A stretch of DNA of 64,000 nucleotides from Athripsodes cinereus (lineage: Eukaryota > Arthropoda > Insecta > Trichoptera > Leptoceridae). The translations under genes were made by a program, and so were the position numbers. The DNA is taken from NCBI GenBank assembly GCA_947579605.1, contig OX388314.1:23942000-24005999 (forward strand). The letters run 5' to 3'. How positions within the stretch are numbered: the stretch's first letter is position 1; the number at the start of each line of letters is the position of its first letter. Positions 46,408 to 57,900 of the stretch are shown here, one piece after another. The notes under the pieces are model-generated. The model had not been told where the DNA came from. It saw nothing but the letters and a program-made list of their open reading frames with translations, and searched no databases.

Positions 46408-48936
46408 TAAGCTGAAGGAATAAAACTCAGAGACTGCTTGTATTCTGCTACATATATTATTTTCTCTTCTAAATAAGCCGGATATATAATAATATAATTT
46501 TCATTATTTCCCATGCATGACATTTTATCGCATGAACTACAATCCCAAAACTACAGATCTAGCTAATTAATATTATGTTTATACTTTGACAGTTATACAA
46601 TAACTAGTTTTAAATTGTATATTATATTGTACAAATAACTACAATATATATAATATTTAGTATAATATATTAGCGAGGAACATGTTGCATTTATAAAATT
46701 TTCGATATACAGTTAATATTATTTCAAAATAAGGCCGTATGTTACAATGCATATTATAATAAAAGCATAAGCTATTCGTTCTTCTATTACAAAATGCAGT
46801 ACTATCATTTGTATTTTGTTAAAAAAAAATGAAATACTATTATTTTAATAAACGATCAATTATAATATTCGGTTATCAAAATATTATAAAGCAATTTTTA
46901 ATAACACAAATACTCTCTAAAAGTGTTTTTTCTCCCACAATTAGCCTCAGGATTCTTTTGGAATTTTTTCATAAGAATTGCTGTTTATCATGGCTATTAC
47001 AATCAATAAATAGTTTGCTTAATATCCATTTAGTTAGTATAATTTACTTGGAAGAAGTTAATGATACATATCTGCGTGAAGACACAAATTATTACTACCA
47101 TTTATTAATGGACATATGCAATACCCACCTTACGGACATGCCGAGGAATTCCCTAGACAAAAATGAACTCATTTTCAGTTTTCATGTAGGTACCAATTAA
47201 AATTGCTGTCCGATTTTAGTCTTTTTCCAGACAGTGAAAAGTAAACATATTAAAAATAAATAATACCCCATTTATTTTTAATGCAGTATTGTTTTTTTAA
47301 CAAAAATGAGGATGTATTGAATATTATCAAATAACTATAACAAACTTAAAATCTTAGGGGAACTGGTATGTCCTGAGACGACCCTGGCCATATGTTGATA
47401 AAATCTATGGCTGCCGTTATTTGAAATGGAATATTGAGGATGTTGTCAAAGAATATTATTGGAAAAGAAAAAGATATTTATATACTTTGATCTAGGCACA
47501 TCATTGTCACAAATTCAAAATTGGAACATAAGAATTTCACAAAACTTCGTAATGAAGAATATTGAGAATGTATCTACATGGCACGAAAGGATAATTGGTA
47601 TGTTTATTATGTGCAGATAATCCACTGGCAACCCCAAAAGTAGGAAATGGTGTGATGGTATGGATATATAAATAGATAGATGTTTGAATTGATTATCAGA
47701 TGTTCTAAAAAAAACATACAAAACTATGAAATATTTAATGTTTACCCAAATCATTTTTTTCTTTTTTGTGAAGGACAAAATTGATAATAAAAGGAATTAA
47801 TCAATAATACATCTTCTAATTTAAATAATAGTACATATGAAAAAATTATAATTGATATACAATTACCTATACATATTTACACTACAATATAATATACAAA
47901 ACGTGTATAATAATGATATATAATTTTAAAATATACTAAGTACAATCTATATTATTAGTAAATATATCGTAGACATTCGTGATTTCACGTTGGTGTTAAT
48001 ATTATTTGATGCTTTACATAAATTTCATAACACAATAATATAATATACTTGACTTAAAATTACTTTGGCATTATTGTTTTATGGCAACACTAAAAATAAA
48101 AATGGCGCCATACTATTAATCTATTCACATAAGAGTAATAAGTATCTTTTACATATTTAACACAATATTATTATTACTTATTCATTGATATTACATTATA
48201 TTATTTATAACAAAAACAACAAATAAATTGAGCAACATCGTATTAATGTTATGATAGCACTTATTGTTTTTTTATTTAATATTGTATAATGTCCTATTCT
48301 ATTACATATGTACAAGTCACTAGTTGGGTTTATTACGACGTATCAATAAAGCACAAAATGTAAATCATTCTAACATTAATCCTTCTTCAATATCTAGGTG
48401 CACAGCAGCATTACAAATAATATTGATAACAATTGAAGACAATAAGTAATCATTGAAAAACACTATTCAAAGAATCTGTTAATCTCGTATTTGACAGTTC
48501 AATGTTGCAATATGAAATTTTTTGTCAACGTATATTCATACTTACTGAATAAATAATGTGAATGAATGCTCTTTCTCTCTTTTCTTCTATTTGTTAATAT
48601 AATTAGAGAAAAGAGAAAGAAAACAGTTTAATTTTTAGTATTCCTTCTGTCTATATTTGCAACAGAAGGAAATTAGAGAAAAAAAATCATTTGCATAATT
48701 TGTTCAGTAAGTGTGAGCACACCCAATGTGAAATGTGATTTAATGATAATGTGAATGTGTACTAGAGAGTTAATTTGAATCAACATTTATATGAATATAG
48801 ATGCAGATATGAAGAAATATACATAACAGAAAACACTACAGCACAATCCTGTGATCCAAATCAATGTCACTGCTTTTCTATTTCTACAATTAATGCTTCT
48901 TATAAATCCAACAATGAGACTTGTCATTCCAATGAG
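46408..48936. other. Non-genic stretch, with the presumed Cas 3' UTR at its right end
   Basis: A 123-codon frame at 46829-47200 (plus) has no family resemblance. An R1 fragment (plus) lies at 47568-47664. Small hairpins lie at 48570-48625 (CTCTTTCTCTCTTTTCTTCT with AGAGAAAAGAGAAAGA) and 48650-48671. Confidence 0.45.
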
Positions 48937-51900
48937 CTAAGGTTGGTTCGCTGCTTGCACCATACAAATTTTCATTTCACGGGCAAAGTTGGATACATCC
49001 ACAACAGCATCTACCATATCCTGAACAGCCTGAACACTCGGATAATTCAGAGCAGCATTCTTAGTCTTAGTTACAGTAATCGCTAAGCCGTCTGATAAAT
49101 TATTTGAACATGCTAAAACTTTAATTTTAAATTCAGTGTTTTCTACGTTTCTATGCACCGTATCTCCGATGTAAACTAATCTGTGTGCGTTGAGTACAAC
49201 AAATTTACCATGCGCTAAGAAAATTGCTGGAGGTTGATTACGTTCCACAGTTTGAAGGAATGCATCTATAGCAGTTGTCAAATGGTTGAAATATGTGATG
49301 GTTTGTTTAGCATAATATGTGACAAGTTGTCTGTCATTTGGAGCCATATTGGCTATATTCAGAGAAGTAGTGGAGTAATCCGCATCTCTAAGAACAGTTT
49401 CAAATGTTTTCTTCAAATCATTAGGTAGAGAATCTTTGATTTCTGCATGTTTCTTGTCTATGCTTTCTCTAGATTCTAATTTAACATAATCATATTCCTC
49501 CAGCCACTCACCCATGTCACCCTTCATTTGTAAAGATTTAGACTTCTTGAATAATAATGTGGAGTTTCCTTGTATGAATGAGGCTGTCTGCCTGACATCC
49601 TCAGTAAGTGCTCTGGCACAGGCCACCAGTTGATCCAAGGCATCAGGCAAGAGAGTGCTATTTAGTTCATTACAATCATCAGGTCGACATAGCAGTTCTA
49701 TTGACCAATTGCGAGAATCTAACGTGTTTATGGCATTGTTGACGAGTTTGTCTGCATCTCTGAGTGCTTTCACCAGTGGTCTGAATTTGATAGCCAAACC
49801 TGAAAAAATATGAAAATTATAATTAACACATTGTAGATATTATCTGTTCTGAGATAATAATTAAAACTTCAAAATACACTAATGTTATTACAATTAACCG
49901 AAAAAACCTTCGCTGGTATTCTAAGATAATTTCAGTATTTACCTTTATCATGAGCATTGGCAGCATTCCCCATAGTGCCCTCAGTGAATTGTGCAAGATC
50001 ATGAAGGGCAGCTCGTAGCCTCAGAGAACAAAGCCGGACATCTAGGAGTTGTGTACTGAGATTTGAATGTGATCGCCATCCTGGTTTCACAAATCCTAAA
50101 TAAATATAATGAAAAAATAATAAGAACTGATGCAAATTAAATAATATTTTCATTGCTAGCAAGCTAAACAGAAAGGCTTTGGATATCATGTACCTACTGT
50201 CTTTACACTGTTACTCGTTTAAGTCACATACACACATAATCATATGTACAGACATAATATCCTATTTAGTTTGTCGAATCTGTCGATTAAATCAAATCTG
50301 ATTTATCTACATACTTCAGTACTTCGAATTCTGGATAGCCACTTCAAAGCACACATTTATGGTCAGTCATATTTATTTTGTTCATTACCAAAACACCAAA
50401 ACAAATTCACAAAATATTATCTCGGTGTTTACACTTTTTCTTTCAGTTTTTTGTTATTTAAAGGTTTATAATAAAGTTATATAAAACTTGTCTACAATTT
50501 TTCAAAGACAATACACACACCTAGTAATTTGGAGATGGAATCTGTGGCTTCAGACTGCAGTTTCTCCAACATATCCAAGGCCTCTGTCCATTGTAAAGGC
50601 AATTCTTTAGGTTGAGGTTTGGGGCAAGGAGGTGGCACATCATATGTGCTGTGGAGACTGTGGGATGACACCAGACTAGGAGTGAGACTTGGCGCAGGGC
50701 TGGGATGACGTACCGAAGCAGGACACAGGGTGCTGTTAGAGCCTCGGGATCTGGGCACATCGTACTCTGCCATATTTGCAAGAGATGATCTGGAATCAAA
50801 GAACAAAACTGATTATAAGAATTACTTGATATCGCTTAGGCAGGTGAGAAAAATTTAATCTGATTTGAAAGTTGATTTCAACATTTCAAGATTATTGATT
50901 TATAACATTTCATTTGGCATTTTTTAAAAAGTAAATATTTTTATACTTTTATATTTATCCACCCTAAATGTCCTTTTTTGTAGAATACAGAGAGGACAAC
51001 ATGTGTGTCTTTTATATATGCACTGTGTGATTAATATAATTATACTGATTAAGTTTATACTTTATACCTTTAAAAAACTTTATAACATAAAACATGTTGA
51101 AAATCTTCTTACCTATTACTGGAAGACATAGAGTCGATGGTTAAAGAACTATTACTACTTGATGGAGTCAACTGGTGCTGGTGCAACAAAGGTAGACATA
51201 CGGGGGCTCGTGGGACATCATACCAATCCGAGGCAGGCTGAGGACCTGTGGAAGCAGTGTTACTGAGAGGCAGACGAGGTGAAGGGGAAGCTGCCATCAC
51301 AGGGGGACGAGGGACGTCGTATGTTTCCATGGCTGGATGAGGTGACATTGCTTGGGGCTGCTCGTAGATGTATAAGTCACCGACACGTTGTGGAAGTACA
51401 ACCTGGAAAAATTAATATTTATTTATTATACAAGTTTCTCACTCTTTACTATAAGATTTTGAGTCGCCATAATAGGGTGGTATTTGTAACACATTACAAG
51501 TGATATTCAAAAAATTTGATTCGGCAGTAGTGTAATATGCCACCCATCCTGATGATTTATCTGATTTTTACACAAAGAGAACAACCCATATGTCTGTTGC
51601 ATGAAGTTAAAATTTTAAATTATTTTAAAGTGTCCTGTATATATATATAATCGTATGGCATGCCAGGCGCTATAAATCATAAAAATCACTAAAAACAAAA
51701 ATCATAAAAAAAAAATGTCAAAGAGACAAAATTGTAAAAAAAAAAAAATTTGTAAAATGTCCTGTAAAAGGGAGGAATACGTAATACATTATTTGAAATT
51801 TAACATCTTCAGTTCAACGATAGGTATATGCCACCTAGTGTTTTAACTTCTGTTGACACATAGAGGACAACGTACATGTTTATCACATGTACCTAGTTAG

Positions 51901-54900
51901 TCTGCTGGCTACCTCATTTGTGGAAAATGCAGTAATGGTGTGAATAAATGAAAAAAAAAATATTTTATGCTTAACTATTTCTCCGATTGTTAAAAACTAC
52001 TAATTATTAGGTAATGGGCCACTTGCAGTCCTGGGGGATTTTAATAAAAATGATCGAATTTAGTAAATTTGAGGTCGGAAAACACAAATATGTCAGTTAA
52101 AAATTTTTAAATATCTAAATTATGGAGAATTTCCAAAAATAAAACCCAAAATTTTTGACGTTTGGCAAAACACTCTAAACAGTTGATGACGTCACGGAGT
52201 CCCGTGAATCATAGTAACTTTCGCAACCACAGATTATAATCTCATACACACATGGGGCTCTGTGACGTCACAGCGCCGCCATATCGTTTTTGATCATTCC
52301 GAGAAAATCCTATTTTTAAAAGCTAATATCTTAAGAAAATAGTGCAAGAAAAATTAAAATAAATTGTGGTTGTGTTTCTTTCATACTAATTTACAATTTT
52401 ATGTAATAAAAAAAAAATCTGCAAGTGGCCCATTTTAATCTTGTATCATTAATTTATTAAGACATAGAGTAAAGAAATTTCTGAATTTTGAGATAGGTAT
52501 GCTGTTTTTCACTGTTCAGTTGTCTGATAATAGGTAGTGTAGGTACATTTAACTGACAGCCTTTGTTGTAACTTTGTATAGATTGTGTCTGAATATCTGA
52601 ACCCTTCGTGATTAGTAGACTTTAAACAGATAAGGCATGATCTGTAAACTAGGGTAAAGCTATGGGATCAACCACTGGCATAATTAAAAATAATCAACAC
52701 GCAGGGAAAATGGTTGAAAATTATGAACAAAGTAGGTACCTATGTCTCGTGTTATTTATATAAGGTCAGGTTCTGATACGGGTGTCAGGTTGACGGAAAT
52801 CGGTGTAAGAGGGAGACCTAAGTATTCCTTTCGAGCCTTCAGCTCGGCCGGACCATCCATGTGGAATGATCTTCCTGAACAAGTGCGTAAGACACAGTCT
52901 CTTGATCTGTTCAAGAGTCGATTGAAAACACACTTGTTTGGTATATCATATAAATGATAGAAATTGTACAACTTATTGTTATTTATATATGTATAGTTTT
53001 TATAATATGCTTATTAATATATGAATTATAATATTGATGATTCAAGCCTGATACATATTATGTATCAGGCTTGAATCACAGGTATAAACACGATATTTTA
53101 AGATGCGCCCTTGAAGTGAATATATTCCACAAAACGGCATACAATACAAGTCAAAATAAAATAAAATAGGTTTACTGAAATTGATTGTAGAATACTTTAA
53201 AAAAAAATTACACTTATGGCGCACTATAAATTGTCTAGTTATTATTATTATTATATTGAAAAACCTTGTATAAGCATATTCTCAACCTAAATATACTACC
53301 AAACATTTTTTTTTAATAAATGTTATGTATAATTCTGTAGTAGGTACTTATGCATTCTCATTCTGTGCAACAACAGCAAAAATTGAATGGTAGTTAAATC
53401 TATAGTGTCCTTCGGGGTAGCTTTTTCAAAAAGACAGACCAGTGTGTGTAATGGTGAGTCATAAGAAGATTGGAATTCATATTATATTAAGAAGAAAAGA
53501 TGAATGTTTGATTTAAAAAAATATGCACTAGGTACTAGATCAAGGGTGGCCAACCCGCGGCCCGTTGGGTGTCTACGTGCGGCCCGCGAAGCATATGCAC
53601 ACTTTTTTTAATAATAGTCGGTACAAGTACATCAAATGTTCCGTATACGGAGTATATTGTTGTGCGGCCCGGTAGGAAATCTCATTCTGAAATTTGGCCC
53701 GGCTGCTGAAAAGGTTGGCCACCCATGTACTTGATAATATATCATTATATATTCAAAAAAAGTAATCAAGACTGTTACATTTATAGCAATACAGCACATC
53801 GTACAAGTGGGGCAACATATGGACTATCTGCGTGTATTCAACATAAAAGATGTAATCTTTGTGTCTTAACCATACCATACCATCACGACATATCCCACAA
53901 AGGGGGTAGCCAGCAGATCAGCTGCATGTAAGAAACATTTAAACTGTCCTCTTCGTGCCAATATAAAATCAAGACATTCAGGATGGGTGGCAAACCTCAT
54001 CGCTGAATTTAAGATGTAAAATGTCTTCATTTTTTCGAACACCTGCCTTTTACAGGACACTCGAAAACTTACGCAGAAGAGTGGGAGACCAATTCTTTAC
54101 CGGGTGCTCCAAGGGATAATGATTTGTGTCTTAAAAAGGAAGATATTAAGAATTGGTGGCATACTTCTTTGCTGAACAGAATATTTTAAATGTTTTACAA
54201 TTAAGTCGTGGAGCACCGAGCAAAGAATGGTCTCACACTCTTTTCCGTAAGTTTTCGAGTGTCTTGTAAAAGGCAGGTGTTCGAAAATATAAAGACATTT
54301 TACATCTTAAATTCAGCGATGAGGTTTGCCACCTATCCTGAATGTCATTTTTGTTGGCACGGAGAGAACATCTTGAATGTTTATTACATGCATCTGGTCT
54401 GCTGGCTACCATACGAGTGGAATATGCCGTGATGGTATAGATATAGATATAGAAATGTCTATACTTGATGTTTTACGAATACCTGCTTTTTACAGAACAC
54501 TCGAACACTTATATAAAAGGGTATGTGGGTAAGACTGTTCATTAGTACATAATCAAAATAGTACATCTTTTCCCTTTTCATTATTATACAAGCTGCAAAT
54601 GGTTTATTATTTTAGGTGAGTAGGTTCCTACCTGTCTTTTGGGTGTTTATTATCATCTTATGTAGGTACTTAGTTAATTAATTATTATTCCCTTTCAAGG
54701 AACAACAAAACAATATAATTTCCCAGAAATATAATGAAATCATCCCTCCATTCTTCTTTGCATCCTCAACAACAAAAGGTACACAGTTGGTATCTTGAAA
54801 AATAATATATTAATGTAATATGTGTGTATGGATGTTAAGACTCCATAATTTATTTATATTGCAAAGAATTGGTCTCCCACTCTTTTTAGTAAGTTTTCGA

Positions 54901-57900
54901 GCGTCCTGTAAGAGGCAGTAGGTATACGTAAAACATTACATTTTCCATCTTCAATTCATAGATGAGGTATGCTTCCCATCCTGAATGCCTTAAATTTTAT
55001 TGACACAGAAAGGAGGACTTGCAAGTGTATTCCTTGTAGTTGTTTCGCTGGCTACCCCACTTGTGAGAAATGCCGTGATAGTATGAATATGAATAAATGA
55101 AATTTACTTATTAGATATAAAGAGGAAGAAATTCGGAAGAAATCGCGCCTCTGCGATACACTCGCCCTCTGTATATTGATTGTATGATTGTCTTTGTTTT
55201 AAAAGTATTTTTGTGTGAATTTGCTTGTAATCAATGTACAGTAAAGAATACTATACTATACCATCACGGCATATCCCACAAGTGGGGTAGCCAGCAGACC
55301 AGCTGCATATAAAACATGCAAGCTGTCCTCTCCGTGCCAATATAAAAACAAGACATTCAGGATGGGTGGCAAACCTCATCGCTGAATTTAAGATGTAAAA
55401 TGTCTTAATTTTTTCGAACACCTGCCTTTTACAGGACACTCGAAAACTTACAGAGAAGAGTGGGAGACCAATTCTTTACCGGGTGCTCCACGGGATGTGT
55501 AAGTAAAGAATAAATAAATAAAAATAAAATAAATAAATAACTACTATTACTATACCATCACGGCATATCCACAAGTGGGGTAGCTAGCCGACCAACTGCA
55601 TATAATAAACATGCAAGCTGTTCTCTCCGTGCTAATATAAAAATCAAGACATTCAGGACGAGTGGCGAACCTCATAGCTGAATGTAAGATGTAAAATGTC
55701 TTAATATTTCGAACACCTGCCTTTTACAGGACACTCGAAAACTTACTTACGGAGACTTACGGCTACGGGGTACCATAGCATTTTATTGATTAGAACACAC
55801 AAATGGAGCTAATCCTAAATATTACGTTTATTAAAAATTTAGTGAATAATTGTGTATAAAAAAACATATTTTTCTCATTTATTTGGCTTGTTGTCAAGTA
55901 ATGGTTACTTTAATAAAAATAACATGAGTTTCCACGAAGTACCGTTGGTCGTCAATATTGATTACGATGATTACTAATTTCTCTTTGTTGTCCACATTCA
56001 GCCCTAATCGATATGACAAGGATTCAAAGAGAAAAGAACGCATAAGAAAAGATGCTCATATAGTGTTGAATAAATTAGCTAGTATAATGACATAATAATA
56101 AAACCTTTTCTTCCTTTTCTTTATAAAGAACCTTGAAGTACGGAGGGATTACAACGTGAGCAATAGCTCTTAACGACGGCAGTAAGTAAGGAGTAAACAT
56201 GGTAATAATCTCACTGCTAATTCTTCGGGGGAGACGTCGTCATGCCCTGCGTAATGTCGGCCGGTCGTAGGCGGCGTCGGTAGTAAAAATAAGAAAGAAA
56301 TTCATAATTGTTTTTATCGTCATCAATATGAAATGTAATGGAGAAAAGCACTCAGTTACCATGGCAATGAGATTAACTATTGAGTTATAAAAGATATTTT
56401 TCGCCATGTTTTTATTGACATGTTTTCTTAACTTTCTGGATATTTAAGCACTTGTTGGCAAAAATTGCTGTTTTCCAAGTTTTTCGCAGTGATAATGTAA
56501 ATTATTTATTATTTTCATCTTTGCATAAGTATTTTAAAAATGTTTCCTTCATATCAATCGGCATCATTCATAATTATGAAGAAAAACTTATGAAGATGAC
56601 CTAAGAATGGAAGGCGAAACGCAAAAAAATTGCAAAACCACACATTTAATACTAAACGAATATGTATAAATTTTGAGGAATCCAAATAAACCTCCGAAGA
56701 CCGTTGCATTCAGCAATCAAAATTGTTTATTATAAAAGAAAGTAACGAAAACTGAAAACAATTACAAATACGCGGTTATTTTTTGCACAAACGTACCTAC
56801 CTACTTAGTAAAAAAGTTAGTCATCCACGAAGTAAGACGTAAGTTTTAAAAAAAGAATGATCTAAAAAGAAACGGACGACGCCTAGTTTAGTTTCAAAGA
56901 ACTAATACAAAACAAAACTTTTCCTCAATCCATTTCAAAGAAATGCTTTCCATGGCTTGAAACGGTTAGCTATAGAACTTCTTAAACTGCGCTTTATAAG
57001 TTGTGTTCCAGAAAGACTTTGCAGTCTACAGTGTTCACGGAATAAGATAAACCACTGGCAAATAAGGATTGTACAAGAAGAGTATAGTATTGTCCTTTTA
57101 AGGGTAAAACCACCTTCCTTATAGGACGATACAAACGTAGTACGAAGTAGTCTATAAAATATACTATCGCACGATGAAATTAACGTCGCAGACTTGTGTG
57201 CTACTAGTTTTTCGTGTGATGTGACATCATAATGTGAGTTTATTCAAAATTTCCGGAACAATATCACCAAATTCAAATGAAATTCCCTAAATGTGAAATT
57301 TCATACTAATTTAACAGTAATATTTTTTAATATACTCGTTCATAATGACGGATTTTTTTATTAGTCTCATAAAATACCGTTGTACCATAGACATACTATC
57401 TTTGCGTTGTACAAACGAAAATTATGCGTTCTTTATCCTCGGAAATGATCCCATTAGAAATACATATTTTCTTCCTTGTGAAGGGTATTGAAGATGTAAT
57501 ATACAAGATTCCCACGAGAGTGTTTAAGCCAGATAGCTTTTTAGGCTGCCCATTCTGACCATTTGTAGGATTGAGGATTTCGTAGGTATTCCAAGTGACA
57601 AAGAGCTTGGAGTATCTGATATAATATTCAACAGTTTCCTTGGCAAAACTGATTCACATTTTCTTATGTGCAATATATACTTTTGTAGGCTGCACTGGCT
57701 GCAGATCTCCAAGTCTAGTTGCCTCTTAATTAAACCCGTTTCGATGTCTTCAAGAGAATTATTGTTTTATCCGTGACATTGCACGAGTAGAACAACTTTT
57801 TATAATATAAGTATTATTGTGATGAAGAAGACGCTGAGATTGATGACGAAAATGGACAAGACAACTTAATATACCGTTTATTTTAAAATAATACAGTACT

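Noticed and set aside
46829..47200. 123-codon plus-strand frame
   Set aside because: AT-rich composition, no domain resemblance and no splice context. A chance open frame.
49932..50189. N-terminal hydrophobic stretch of the frame covering Cas exon 5
   Set aside because: It is intron sequence upstream of the acceptor at 50097-50096. Only residues from GFVKPGW onward are coding.
50521..50799. Second overlapping minus-strand frame in Cas exon 4
   Set aside because: Out-of-frame shadow of the exon carrying two YDVP motifs.
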